This document shows positions 44,691 to 57,176 of a stretch of DNA of 64,000 nucleotides, piece after piece (the first letter of the stretch is position 1; every line of letters begins with the position of its first letter). The position numbers and the translations under genes are program-made. Origin of the DNA: Marasmius tenuissimus (Eukaryota; Basidiomycota; Agaricomycetes; Agaricales; Marasmiaceae); NCBI GenBank assembly GCA_029532415.1, contig JAQOTA010000069.1, forward strand, positions 186,001 to 250,000, given 5' to 3'. The notes below the pieces were generated by a model. That model saw nothing but the letters and a program-made list of their open reading frames with translations. It searched no databases and was not told the origin of the DNA.

Positions 44691-47600
44691 TTAGAAAGTC
44701 TGGGTCATATATTCCGCCGCCCCACCAGACAACATGTTGTCCACGCCACTCATGAACAGATTCCAATCTTCTTGGTTGGTAAACCTTTAAGGAAGCAAGT
44801 AAATATCTATGGAGAGTGAGGACTGGGGGAACATACGTGAAGTCGAGGTTTTCCGCGGACACTGGCATTGAAGCTGAACGCAAGAAGTCCAAGTCCAGAA
44901 GAAGGTTGTCGGTAAGAAGACCCTCAGCGTCCGTCGGCTCACGCGAGTTATCTTGTTCACTAGACTCCTTTAAGTCAAGAGTACTCTCCAAATATCGGAA
45001 GGTGTTATGATTGTCTTGCGAGGAGGAGGCGAATGCTTGAGGTTCAAGGATGGAACTAATGCTTGCGACATTGTCGGACTGTCCGAAGGGTGCGCCCAAG
45101 GGGTCGGCAAAGTCTCCGGGGCAATCGCCTGGTGGTATACTCTCGTTCGACGCCCGTGACTGGCTAGGCGGCGGCGCAGGTCTCAGTGGATACTCGCAAC
45201 CGCCTTCTGGGCTTGACCGTTTTAACGGACCCCGGGCCCTTGGAGTCTGGCCAACAGCTATAACAGAGTTCAAGATTTCCCTAGTGAAGGGTGAGCACAT
45301 TTGTATGACCTTCCCCTTGACGTTACGCACCGCACGCAACTAGCAATCGGGTATCTGGGTGGGGAAACATCAATGATCCATACCAAACATTCGTGGAAGT
45401 GGTGTCTCTGACCTATTCTCGTGCTTCTGGAGTAGCTGCAGCGATCGATAAACGGCCGACATATCCTTTTCGGAGTCCTGCAAATGCTTAGGCGACTGGT
45501 GAGGGCGCCATATACTAACTAGCAATATCATAGTCGCTGCAAAGAGAGGGATCTGCCAATTACTCAACATGGGAGCTTCATGGTTTTTTCAGAGATTACA
45601 TACCAGGATATTCGGAATCATTTCGAGAGGAAGTGCCCCACTGTCCCGCCTAGCTTGGAGACTTTCTGCGATGTGAATAATCCTTCGCGCAGCATTGGAG
45701 CAAATTGACAGAGAGGGGAAAGGCAGAACTGGATCACGTCCGGGTCGAGGTATAAATGGCCGGTGGACATGGATCTGGACCCAGTGGTAGGTCAAGTAGA
45801 GTGTGGCAGACTGGTGTAGAAACACAGGGTCAACCATATCGGGATCCCACTTAACTAATGAGGATAAGTCCTTTGTGTACAGCATCGGGAAATTCCATGA
45901 CTGACGATGATGAGGAATCTGATCCATAAAGTCGTTCAGTGCAGAGTCTGTGAGTACGGTATCAGATTCAACCAATCCACGAGTCTCTACTAAGCAGCTG
46001 AACATACCAAGTTCAACCACTGCTTGTTGTTTCCAATCGACACTAGAGGCGCCCCCTCCTGACCGCACGTCTGACTTTCCAATTGAATACTGCATATGGT
46101 CTTTATCAGCCACCCGAATCCACGGGTCTCAAAGTAGCATTCATCTACCAGTGTCCGTTGCGCCTGCCCAACAATTTCCAGGAGTTTCAGATAAGCTAAA
46201 AAGAATGATAAAGAGGACGGCTGCCCATCCGGTTGTATAAACCTCTTTCCTGTACCACCGGGGCACTCCCAAAACCCGTCGTCACATTCAATGGGCGATT
46301 CGACGTCGTAGCTAAAGAGCGATGTTGAAATCTGTTCGCTTTAGATGATAGACGACATACTCCTCAGGGAAAGTAGCTCTCGGACGACCAATAATCGCAG
46401 ACACAGTTATATCAGTCGCCACGAGTAGCCAGAAAGCACGTTTCCGTAACTCATACTCGGGCGTCCCCCGGTCTTTGTCCGAGGCTCTGCGATGCATTCC
46501 CAATTCTTGAGCCATCCGGATCCCATTGCCAAGCATTAACCATGCGCGGTCAGGTTGTGGTGATCCTTGCAGATACAAGACACATAACTGTGTACGGAAC
46601 ATGAGTGTAGCACATATCGGAGCATTTTCACGATACTCACGTTGAGCATCTGAGTGCTGTATAACGAGGGTTCCTCAGAACAGGCTTGAAGAGGCTCTAT
46701 CTGTTGAAAATACCTCCAGCCTCGACTGTCCGGAGCTGTGCCTTCACTCAAGGTACGCGGATCGTCCGTGTGCCGGGACGCGACAGCACAGACAGCCAGT
46801 ACCGCCCTTCCAAAAGCTCGATCTCGCAAGTGTAGACTGTCCGAGACCAAGCGTTCAAAAGTTGGACGGTGCAATAATGGGAAGATTGGGTTGATTCTTC
46901 GGAAGTAGAGGTCAATGAGATCACAAAGAAGATCATCTGGGGGGTAAACAAGGGGATTTAGTGGACGTTGAAAGAGTTCGTTCCACTACATGTTTCATCA
47001 GATTCAGTACAAGGTCTTTCGAGTCGCCAGGTACTTACGGGACGAGGTTCCCAGAACGGTGGCTGTCGAATCTTGGTGAACACAGTACGGCTAATGAGAG
47101 CGCCGGTACGACCCCCCAAGTCAGTTCGACGAGCGTCCATTGCAGAGTCAATGAGCAGGAAATGGTTCGACTTCCCAAAATGTGGTTCGGGTTGATCAAA
47201 TGTAACTTGACCGAGCTCAAGGGTGAGCGAGTCAATAGAATCCTTGATCTCCTGTTGTTCATCCAACTTCTTCGGCTCATTCTTGTCAATGGAATAGGTA
47301 GAAGTTGCAATGGAGCCAACTTCAGGAGAAGCCTCCCGAGCTAACAGCAACTGTCTCTCGAGACAACGGGCGTAATTGGCAAGCTCGACCAACATATCCT
47401 TTACTTCTCCGGGCTCTTGTGGTACCACGAACGGATTGAAAGTCGACAAGATTTTGCTCACTAGAGCTCTAGCTGCATCCAGTTGTGATCTTTGAAGAGA
47501 AATAGACATTAGTTGCGCCGACCGGACCCGAAGAGGGTCGAAGGGGGTCTTACTGACCCTAATTTAGGCCCGCGTCTCTGAGGTAGAGTTGAAAAAATCA

Positions 47601-48006
47601 GTGTAGGTAAGCGTAAGATGATCTTCCTCCAAATACTCTTCGATCTCTTGACCGTTTCCACCGAGAACTGAGTGAAGAGTGGGAAAGTGCACCACAGCAA
47701 TCTTCCTCCACCATTCATCTCGGCCGCTTTCATGGCAGTAACGATCCAGAGCACCGTCTTCAAAGAGGGATTGCGAGACACGTACCTTGTTCTCCAGATT
47801 ATGTGTACATTCAATGCCCAATGTGAAGCATCGGGAGCATATGCCGTGGGTTGCAGTAGCACTATCACATCGAACTGAAAGCTGAACCCGTGAGCTTTCT
47901 CAATCGTGAGCGGACTCGAGGCAGGGGACGCGCCTTTCCTCTTCCGACATCCATCACAGGCATTCTGCAATCTCGGTTTCTTCCCGAAGCTGCTACTGGC
48001 GTCCAT
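44691..48006 (-). CDS. Zn2Cys6 transcription factor, regulator 2 (left arm of inverted pair)
   Basis: The start is ATG 48006-48004 (MDASSSFGKKPRLQNA). The cluster CDGCRKRK-VRCDSATATHG, then CSRCFTLGIEC, is joined over a 59-nt intron (47875-47933) whose donor reads G/GCGCGT, a GC-AG intron. Then come RRGPKLG, a linker with NPFVVPQEPGEVKDMLVE, and the regulatory domain (WNELFQRPLNPLVYPPDD, LIDLYFRRINPIFPLLHR, AWLMLGNGIRMAQELGMH, RKRAFWLLVATDITVSA). The TYHWVQIHVHRPFIPRPG block and the ending DWNLFMSGVDNMLSGG follow. All exons can be joined without a stop, so the gene looks intact. It is closely similar in exons, introns and promoter to regulator 3 on the other strand. Confidence 0.87.
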
Positions 48007-48383
48007 ATTGAAGGTATTTGCCAAGTTCGATACCTGTAGTGCACGTCAAATGCAACTGGATGTTCTGTCCGTTGCAGTGGTTGGAGAGACACAACGCAAC
48101 GCCAATGCTCACGGCCAATCTGCGTAACCATCAATGGGCGCCGTGACTCGTCTGCCGTTTTCGAGCCGTTCTACGCAATGAGTCTAATAGTGCTGACGTG
48201 AAATCGACATTCCCCGGCCCGAGTACCTTGATGTTTCATTGGATTGTTTGGGTAAACGGCTTGAAAACGGCAGACTGAAATAGCGTTGGGCGTGAATGAC
48301 GTATCTCTTCAACCACTGCCACGGACAGAATATCCACCTGTAGTCGACGCGCATTCCAGGCATTGAGCTCAAATACCACCAAT
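48007..48383. promoter_or_regulatory. Shared divergent promoter of regulators 2 and 3
   Basis: This 377-bp region serves two start codons pointing away from each other. Each half carries a copy of the same promoter sequence in opposite orientation, with the common block around the CACTGC(A/C)ACGGACAG string about 80 bp upstream of each ATG. Confidence 0.65.
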
Positions 48384-51300
48384 ATGGACTCTATTAATAA
48401 CTTCGGGAAGAAACAGAGGTTGCAGAATGCCTGTGATGAATGTCGGAAGAAGAAAGGCGTGTTTTCTGGCTCAAGTCCGCTCACGATTGACAAAGCTCAT
48501 GTAATCAGCTTTCAGTTCGATGTGATAGTGCTACTGCATCACACGGCGTATGCTCCCGGTGCCTCGCGTCAGGTATCGATTGCACCCATAATTTACAAAA
48601 TAAGGTGTGTGTCTCGCAATCCCTCTCCGAAGACAGCGCTCTAGACCGTTACTGCTATCGCTATCAAAGAGGCCGAGATGAATGATGGGGGAAGAGATCA
48701 GTGCGGTTCACTTTACAAGTCACTCGCCACTTGGTTCTCGGTGGAAGCGGTCAAGGGACTGTAGAACATCTAGAGGAAGACTTGGAGGAAGACTATCATA
48801 CCTATGCTGATTTACTTTACCTCAGAAACGCGGGCCCAAGCCAGGGTCAGTAAGACCCTCTCCAACCCTTTCGGCGCAGCTGATGTCCACTGCTCTCAAT
48901 TGCTCGAAGGATACAAATGGATGCAGCAAGGGCTTTAGTGAACAAAATTCTGTCAACGTTAAATCCGTTTGTGGTACCGCAAGAACCCGGAGAAACAAAG
49001 GATATGTTGGTCGAGCTTGCCAACTACGCCCGTTGTCTCGAAAAGCAGTTACTGTTAGCTCGGGAAGCTTCTGAAGTCCAGCTCACCGCAACTCCTACCT
49101 ATTCCGTTGAGAGCTTGAAGAATGAGCCGAAGAAGTTGGATGAACAACAGGAGATCGAGGATTCTATTGACTCGCTCACCCAAGAACTCGGTCAAGTTGC
49201 ATTTGGTCGACCCGAACCACATTTTGGGAAGTCGAACCATTTTCTGCTCATTAACTCTTTAATGGATGCTCGTCGGGATGACCTGGGAGGTCGTACCGGT
49301 GCCCTCTTCACTCATACCGTATCCACCAGAATTCGACGGCCATCGTTTTGGGAACCTCGTCCCGTAAGTACCTGGCGACTCGGAAGGCCTTGTACTGAAT
49401 CTGATGAAACCTGTAGTGGCATGAACTCTTTCAACGTCCACTAAATCCCCTTGTTTACCCCCCAGATGATCTTCTTTGTGATCTCATCGACTTGTACTTC
49501 CGGAGAGTCAACCCGATACATCCATTATTACACCGTCCAACTTTTGAACGCTTGGTATCGGACGGTCTACACTTACGAGATCGAGCTTTCGGAAGGACGG
49601 TACTGGGCGTCTGCGCTGTAGCTTCGCGACATACGGACGATCCACGTACACTGAGTGAAGACGCCTCCTCGGAACACAGCCGAGGTTGGAGTTATTTACG
49701 ACAGATAGATCCACTCCAAGCCTGTTCCGAGGAACCCTCGCTATATATCATTCAGATGTGCAGTGTGAGTGTTGTGGAATTAGTTCAACTCGTGCCCCAC
49801 TCATGTTGTACACACAGTTGTGTGTCTTGTATATGCAAGGAACACCGAAACCTGATCGTGCATGGTTGATAATTAGCAATGGGATCCGGATAGCTCAGGA
49901 ACTGGGAATGCATCGCAGAGCCTCGAACAAACACAGGGAAACGCCCGAGTACGAGCTGTGGAAGCGTGCTTTCTGGCTACTTGTAGCGACTGACACAGCC
50001 CTGGGAGCGGTTCTTGGTCGACCCAGCGCTACTTCCCCTGAGGAGTACGTCGTTTTATCATCTCTGGTCGACAGAAACCGATAATGTTATTCAGCTTCGA
50101 CGTTGAATTGCCCGTCGAATGCGACGACGAGTGTTGGGAGCGCCCCGATGCTTCAGGAAAGCGCTTTGTACAACCGGAGGGGCAGCCGTCCTTTCTATCA
50201 TTTTTCTTAGCTTCTTTGAAACTTGTGGAAATTATTGGCCAGGCGCAACGGACACTGGTAGAAAAGCTTTGCTTTAGGGTCTGCATGTCGGGTGGCTGAC
50301 GGAGGTCCTCTGCAGTATTCGATTAGCAAGCCGGCGCCTGGCGTTTCCGGGGCTGATTGGAAAAAAGAGGCAGTCATTGAACTTGGTGCGCACTGTCGTT
50401 CGGTTTGGATGTCTTGTATAGCTCTGATTGTGTATCCGAGACAGACTCCGCACTGAACGACTTTGTGGATCACGTTCCTCATCATCGTCAGTCACGGAAC
50501 TTTTCTGATCGCAAAGGACTAACACCCAATAGTTAAATGGGATCCTGATATGGCTAACCCTGTATTCCTGCACCAGTCTGCAACACTTTATTTGACCTAC
50601 CACTGGGTTCAGATACATGTCCACCGAGCATTTATACCTCGGCCCGGACGTGATCCGGTTCTGCCTTTCCCCTCTCTGGCCATTTGCTCCAATGCTGCGC
50701 GAAGAATCATTCACGTCGCGGAAGTTCTCCAAGCCAGGCGGGATAGCGGTATCCTTTCCCTCGAAATGATTCCGAATATTCTGGTATGTAATCATAGACA
50801 AGACCTTGAAGCCTCCATACCGAAAGCTGAGTATGCGGCAGACCCCTCTATTTACAGCGATTATGATATTGTTGGTCAATATATGGCGTCCTCACCAGTC
50901 GCCTAAACATATACAGGAATCCGAGAAGGACATGGCGGCCGTTTATCGATCGCTGGAGCTGCTTCAGAAGTACGAGAATAGGTCAGACATCACTTTCGCG
51001 AATGTTGGGTACGGATCATTGATGCTGCCCTACCTAGATATCCGATGGCTGGTTGTGTACGGTGCGTAGTAATGGGTGAAACATATCCAATTGTGCTCAA
51101 CTTTCACAAGGGATATGTTGAACATTGTTATAGCCGTGGGCCAGAGTCCAAAGGCCAGGGAGTCGTTGAAACGGTCACGCCTGGAAGGCGACTTCGAGTG
51201 TCCACCGAGATCTGTACCTTGCCCGCCATGGACTACAGACAAACATTTACCGGTCGATCACCCTAGAGGATTTGCTGACTTCCTGGGCACGGAGTCCTTT

Positions 51301-51679
51301 GAACGCTCTGACGATGTCGCGAGCATCGATCCCGTCTTTGGACCTCAAGCATTTGGCTCCTCACAAGACTACCGTCATGGGGCTCTCGGTTTGGAGAGCA
51401 GTTTTGATTTCAACCGAAGTAACTTGCAAGAGCCGACGGGCGCTGAGGGTCTTCTTACCGACAACCTCCTTGTAGACTCGGACTTTCTGTGTTCAAATTC
51501 AATGCCAGTGTCCGCGGAAAACCTCGACTTCACGTATGTTTTCCAGGCTCTCATTATCCGCGGATGTCTATTCATCTCCCTGAAGGTTTACCAACCAGAA
51601 AGACTGGAACTTGTTCATGAGTGGTGTGGATGACATATTGTCTGGTGGGGCGGCGGAATACGTGACCCAGAGTTTCTAA
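48384..51679 (+). CDS. Zn2Cys6 transcription factor, regulator 3 (right arm of inverted pair)
   Basis: The start is MDSINNFGKKQRLQNA. The zinc cluster CDECRKKK-VRCDSATASHG, then CSRCLASGIDC, again spans a 59-nt GC-AG intron (48457-48515, donor G/GCGTGT). The linker and regulatory domain follow regulator 2 block by block (MDAARALVNKILSTLNPF, WHELFQRPLNPLVYPPDD, AWLIISNGIRIAQELGMH, ELWKRAFWLLVATDTALGA, TYHWVQIHVHRAFIPRPG). It ends DWNLFMSGVDDILSGGAAEY and a few residues. All splice junctions keep the frame. Changes from regulator 2 are spread through the protein, including the zinc cluster (G to E, R to K, and the loop between the two cysteine halves), so the two may bind different sites. Confidence 0.87.
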
Positions 51680-53001
51680 GTAGAGTCATTGGTGCTGGAA
51701 CTTGAAGCTTGAAGATTCGGTCGATATTAGGAGATAAGCAGAGTATTTTTCCCGCTACTGACGTAAGGAAGTAGAAGGGTATTTACCATGGTGAAAAAAA
51801 AAGCTCGCTTCGTGAGAATTCTGCCTTTTGGCGCCCAAAACGTGACCAACAGACGCCGTTCATCCTCGAAAGCGCCGTCCAAGCGCCATAACACTCAAAT
51901 CTAGCGCCATCCATACAAATTTAAGCGCTACTCCGTACTGAATTTCTCTCGATGCAAGGGGGGAAGAATGACAGCTCGCCCATTCAGTCGGTGAGGCTTG
52001 GCGCCATGTCAGCCCGTTAAGCGCCATGTCAATCTTTTAAGCGCTGTCCCTCGCTGTCCTGGACTCTGCCACAGCACAGCTTTCTGTTGGGTCTTCTTAA
52101 GCACTTAGAAGCTGCTACTCGGACCAAGATTCAGCATGATGATGACCATCATGCACCTCTCAAACACAGCGTCTTCGAGAGCCATTAGAGACTCCAGTTT
52201 TAACTTTGGGTAATTACGAGGAGCCGGCCAAAGGCCGGGCGACGAGTAATGCTCTCTGTTAGCATTCGTACTCAACATCTGACTAGCATGTTCATGAGTG
52301 TATCCAACTCATCACAGTACCAAAAAACAGGCACAATATCAATGGAGTTGCTTCCAAAGCCCTCAGGAGTCAGGCCTGGGCCCTGTACTATAAGCTGTAT
52401 GGTAAATCCATGATCTGTATCCCAATTTGAGTCTTCCATAGGATTGTAAACCGTTATTTGAGGCCTTGCTACAGTACAGTCATTGACATTTCAGTAGCGG
52501 GCCGTGCCGCGTAAGGCGGCGACCAAGGTTATTCCAAAATGACGCGTCGTTGGACGTGTTCTGACGCGCTAGTAAATGGAGCCAGACTGAGCGGGCGCTT
52601 GGTGGGCGCTAAGATGCCGAGTAATATAACGCAGCGGCAGCCTATAGCGCCAAGATTAGCAAACGCTGTCGCCGACGCGCCGTGCTTTGGCCGCTGTCCT
52701 TGCCCACCGTAGCGCACCGTCCGCGTCAACAACCACTGCGAGCCCGACAAGCTTGCATTCGTACTTTTCTTCACTTTGGATTCGCTCGACGTAATACATC
52801 CAATTTCAGCTACTTACCTGACCTTCTACACGAATTTCTGAACCACATCTATCAAATCATCAAAGCCATTCCGCTCTCCAGCATGAGACTGGTCGACATT
52901 CATCACGTTTTACAAACCTAAAAACCGGAAAGTTCCTTCTCCTTCTCCGCTCATGCCCATGTTTTTCCCACACAGGGCTTCCCCTGTATAGGGTGACTGA
53001 C
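51680..53001. repeat. Region with inverted subterminal AGCGCC repeats, probable non-autonomous DNA transposon
   Basis: The left part (about 51830-52045) has many AGCGCC or GGCGCC copies in the + orientation (51830, 51871, 51882, 51903, 51924, 52000, 52020, 52040). The right part (about 52566-52651) has GGGCGCTTGG and GGGCGCTAAG, the reverse complement of the left CCAAGCGCC. Between them lies a GC-rich hairpin (GCCGGCCAAAGGCCGGGC, 52223-52240) and no coding frame. Clusters of short motifs inverted at both ends are typical of the subterminal regions of DNA transposons. Exact ends and target duplication were not found. Confidence 0.5.
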
Positions 53002-53008
53002 TATATAA
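53002..53008 (+). promoter_or_regulatory. TATA box of the P450 gene
   Basis: TATATAA lies 44-50 bp upstream of the start codon at 53052. Confidence 0.5.
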
Positions 53009-53051
53009 CCGAAGACAGTTATGATTGATGCCATAGTCTCGTCCCCCCACA

Positions 53052-54928
53052 ATGTACACTATCGCCGCTGTTGCTTTCATAGGGCTGGCTGCCGTGACGA
53101 TCCAAACCATCTATCGAATCTTCTTCCATCCCTTGCGAAAGTTTCCAGGACCATGGACTGCTGCTGCGACATACTATTATCGAGGGTACTATGACGTAGT
53201 CAAGGGTGGAGGATGGGTAGAGCATATCATTGAGTTGCACAAGCAATACGGTGAGTTTTGAGTGCCTGTTTGGATTGATCATGCTCAGATAGCAAGCTAG
53301 GTCCCGTTGTGAGGGTGTCACCGCATGAAGTATGTCCATAGGAAGCCTTGGGCATGGGCCACACTGAACCAATGAACTTTAGCTACACTTCAGTGATCCA
53401 AATGCATTCGACGATATTCATGTGGTAACGAAGCCCGTCAAGTACCACTATTTTTACAAGGCTCTTCCGACTGAGGATGCTATCGTTCGTGTCATGGATC
53501 CTAAGGAGGCTTCCAAAAGGCGCGTTCGTATCGGGTCGTACTTCTCTAGAAGAGCAGTCTTGCAGCTTGAGAAATCCGTTCAAATGATTGTAAGGGCCCC
53601 TCTGACTCCAATCTCGTCACGAAGCTCGCTCAACTATCACAGATAGATAAACTCATTCGTCAACTCACATCCGAGCCTTACACAGATGGAGCGGGACCTG
53701 CAGACTTATTCTATGCCTATCGCGCCACGACGATGGACATCATCATGTCTTACCTCTTTGCCCAGGAGTTTGGTGCTCTCGACTATCCAGGATTTGCTCA
53801 CCCGCTCCTCGTTGGTTTGGACGAGATCATAAGTGGCTCATGGGCGTTGTACTATCTACAGCCGCTCTCAGACCTCATGCAGAAGCTACCAGAGTCAATT
53901 GTGCGCAAGATGAATCCTTTCCTTGTACCTCTCCTAGATCAAACCCATTACATCGCCGGAAAGGTTGAAGAACTGACATTGGAGGCGGGGAAAGGGGAAA
54001 TGGGTCACAGTGATGATAGGAAGGCTATCTTCGATGTCTGGCTGAACAAGACGAACAGCGGTGACCCGTGGATCGTCCCTAAAACACAGATCATAGACGA
54101 ATGCGCCAGTATGCAGTTTGCGGGAAGTGATACAGTCGGAAACGCGTGTATGATGGGGTCCTTCCACCTTCTGAAAAACCGGATGGTATTGATGAAGTTA
54201 CGGCGGGAGTTGGACGCTTTAGACGAGGGGCAGATGACATACGAGATTCTAGAAAAGTTGCCGTATCTGGTGAGCTGTTTTATTCCGTTTTACCGCTCAC
54301 CAATCACTGACAGGGGACTTAAGTCTGCAGTGATCAAGGAGTCGCTTCGAATGTCTTTCGGAGTGGCGTCTCCGCTACCGAGAGTCGTTGGCCCATCTGG
54401 ATCCACGATAGGGGGTGTAACAGTACCTCCCGGGGTTCGTTCTCTTTCGATTGTTCCAGGCCGCCTTCAATAACACGCTTCACTGTTAGACCGTGGTTTC
54501 TTCTGCTTCTTATGTGGTCCACACAAACCCGTCTGTCTTCCCCGACCCGCACGAGTTCATCCCCGAACGCTGGCTGGACAACAAGGAGCTGGATAAATAT
54601 CTCGTCTCGTTTTCAAAAGGGCCTAGAATTTGCTTGGGTATAAAGTGAGTGCTTTATTTGTTTCAGTCTCTTTCTCATCTCATCGTATTCTTCGTCCTTC
54701 CAGTTTGGCTTGGGCCGAGTTGTATCTGATATTTGCGAACGTCTTTCGAAGATTGGATTTTGAGTTATATGACACAACGTGGGTAATACTTTGAGCTTTG
54801 CTCGTCGTTATCCGACCATAGTTTCTAACTTGCTGAATAGGGAAGAGGACCTCACGTGGAAAGATTGTTTTTTGCCTTTGTTCACAGGCAAACATTTAAG
54901 GGCGTTCGTCAAGAAAAGGACGGCGTAA
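53052..54928 (+). CDS. Cytochrome P450 monooxygenase
   Basis: The N-terminal anchor (YTIAAVAFIGLAAVTIQTIY) is followed by the proline hinge FFHPLRKFPGPW. Key motifs are the I-helix oxygen-binding AGSDTVG, the K-helix ESLR (ExxR), FIPERWLDN, and the heme loop FSKGPRICLGI with the axial Cys. It ends AFVKKRTA. About nine exons of a full-length class II enzyme on the ER membrane. The DWDxxLNKTNS-like linker and overall order resemble basidiomycete benzoate/trichodiene-oxygenase-like P450s, but the family number cannot be given. The gene follows the putative transposon and lies next to regulator 3, so regulation by that factor is possible but unproven. Confidence 0.93.
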
Positions 54929-55133
54929 GTGTGACGTTTATAACCAACGAGATCAAAATACAGGCAATGAGATATTACTTTCTCCTTCGCATCGTGATAC
55001 TGCACTTGGGAGCTGCCGAGAGAGAAGGTAGGAAAGGGGCACAAGATGGGGTGAACGCGAAGGTCATCCGCATCGAGTCAAGAAGTTGATGAGCAAAGTT
55101 GTGCTGGATATGACCCATACACGATCTTAGTTC

Positions 55134-57104
55134 TCACACTCGGCGAGCACCTGCCAGGCGGGACCGGGTTGATCGCGTGAAGTGTCGGGGCTCCACTTCC
55201 TCGACCTCCTCAACTTCCTCGACCTCTGAAGCCGGCTTTGGTTCCTCGTAGTCCTCGTCCTCTGATTCTGACGACGCGCGGGAAGCGGGTGTAGGCTTCG
55301 AAGTTTTCCGTTTCTTGGGAGGTGAGCCCTTTTTTGGCTCCTCCTTCGCCTTTCTTTGGCGCTTGTTGCCCCCCTTGGCACCCTTGACTTTTTTTGGCCA
55401 CCGAGCCTCCGCTCTCTTTTCCCATCCGGTACGAAACTCATCTTGAATGGTGCGCTGGAACCTGGAGTCGTACCCCACACATTCCATTGTATTGACAGCG
55501 ATGATCTGTTGAAGGTGAATCAGCAACCATGGCAGGACGGGTGTGTGAGAGAGAAAGCTGACTTCTTCGCCTCGATCAAAGGATTCTCTGATCTGCTCTC
55601 TCGTCACTTTTCTCCCCAAGTCCTCAGCCTTCTTTTTATCTTTGAGTTCGTGCATCAGGTAGATGTATTCGGCTTCGGTGAAGTGGCGGCCATGGCCAGG
55701 TCGATTCCTGAGGAACACGCGTGCCCTGGTCCATAGTCCCCAACCTTTGGTTAGCGCGCCCTCAACCCAGGTTGACTTGACCTGCTGAACGTGTAGTTAG
55801 GTGAACATCTTCGGAAATAGTCATAACTCACCCGTTCCGTCAACTCAATGTTCCATTCCCTCTTAGACAAATTGCCCTTGTAGGACCCTCGGTACTGCCC
55901 GACGTAGAGCCACTGTTTTACTCCAAGGCAGGCGAACAAGCGGCTGATCCCGTCATCTTTGTGGTCATCGGAATCATCTTCAGGAGCATCTGGGGCTGAA
56001 GCTTTGTCTTTGGCTCCCTTGGGAGCCCCATCCTCAGATTTCGTTGCCTCCTTGGTTCCGAGCTGTGTGTTCCCTTGCTTCCCCTTTTTCTCTTCCTCCT
56101 CGGCCTCCTCTTCATCCCACTTCAACTCCTCAGCGAAACCGTTCTGAAAGAAGATACCGGGTCGCCCTGGCATCTGAGGCATGAACGGGTTGTAATCCAA
56201 GTTCAAAAATGTCAGCGTCCCCTCTCTAAAACCCTCCTCACACATTCTTTTCCACTTTTCTTCGGCTATCGGGGGACTGACACCCTGCTCAGCCCCGCCG
56301 AACCATTTGCTCATAAATTTGCGAGTCGTCGTGAAGTTCAGATCCAGGTCCTCGTCAGCCTCTACGAAGAGCGTCGGGATACCACTTGTGTACCGATCGA
56401 TGGACTGCAGCGGCATATCTTCTCGTTTGTAATATTTCTTCTTATACTTTGGCTGGCATTTCGGCTAAAATATTAGATAGTCGGAATGAGTACCTTGAAC
56501 AAAAGAGTGGCAAAGGGAAACGGTTCCACCCACGTTTATGTTCGCCGTGACTCTCGTAAATACGGCCTCTTCTTTCTCCTCGCTCCATTCTAGCATTTGG
56601 ATCTCCTCTCCGTCTGAATCAGAGGTGGCTGTGGAGTCAGACTCAGTGGTAGTCGGTGGATGCGAGCCATTAACGTCGCGCCCTTCTGTAGACTAATTCG
56701 GAACCAAAGGTAGTTTCAGCTTTCTTTACTCCTAACGCTGAGTGACTCCTCGCTCGACGTACTACAGACTGGTCAAGAAGACCGGAGATACCGTCTTCAT
56801 CTATCAAATAATTCCCCAGGTCATGGACCAATGATGTTTGAGGCACCTCGGAAAGGAAGTTTCCGTCGACGCGACCCACCGGCGATTTGATGGGCGACTG
56901 CTGGCGATGAGTGAACCTTGAGATGGATGAAAGAATACAATCTACCTGTTCCAGCGCATCCATTTGTCGCGGCCGACGCGTCGTATCCAAGGCTGCCGCT
57001 CTTTTCAAGTTAGCGGCTGAGACAAAAGGCTCCGGAGGGTCTTCTGATTGAAGACGAGGAATAAGGAAATCATGGAAGTATTCCTCTAGCTTTGGGACCG
57101 GCAT
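55134..57104 (-). CDS. DUF6697 domain protein
   Basis: The start is ATG 57104-57102 (MPVPKLEEYFHDFLIPRL). An intron with a GTACGT donor near 56760 connects to STEGRDVNGSHPPTTT; another joins to PKYKKKYYKREDMPLQS. The DUF6697 region has GIPTLFVEADEDLDL, NPFMPQMPGRPGIFF and CLGVKQWLYVGQYRG...LSKREW, the WLYVGQY...EW pattern of the family, with an acidic insert between. The C-terminal part (MECVGYDSRFQRTIQDEF) leads into a very basic then acidic tail (KKGSPPKKRKTSKPTP, VEEVEEVEEVE), which looks nuclear. The role of DUF6697 is unknown. The left terminal repeat of the 57.2-kb element begins only about 70 bp upstream of the ATG. Confidence 0.8.
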
Positions 57105-57176
57105 CAATTCTGAGGTGTAAAAGACCCAAGCTGCGAAAGACTGGTGATGTGGCTGGTCAAGAGATAAGTTTCAAAA

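Larger units (their letters stand above)
44691..51679. repeat. Inverted duplication of a Zn2Cys6 regulator gene with promoter
   Basis: Two arms of about 3.3 kb (44691-48006 and 48384-51679) carry the same gene in opposite directions, head to head. The similarity continues upstream of both start codons: AACCACTGCAACGGACAGAA before one gene and the near-identical AACCACTGCCACGGACAGAA before the other, each followed by a shared stretch up to AAT-ATG. Only about 80 bp in the middle (about 48160-48240) lack an obvious partner. Confidence 0.85.

Noticed and set aside
21407..54928. Secondary-metabolite cluster formed by the monooxygenase, regulators and P450
   Set aside because: The genes are 30 kb apart with housekeeping genes (NCS6, SET/MYND, tRNA) between, and no backbone synthase is present.
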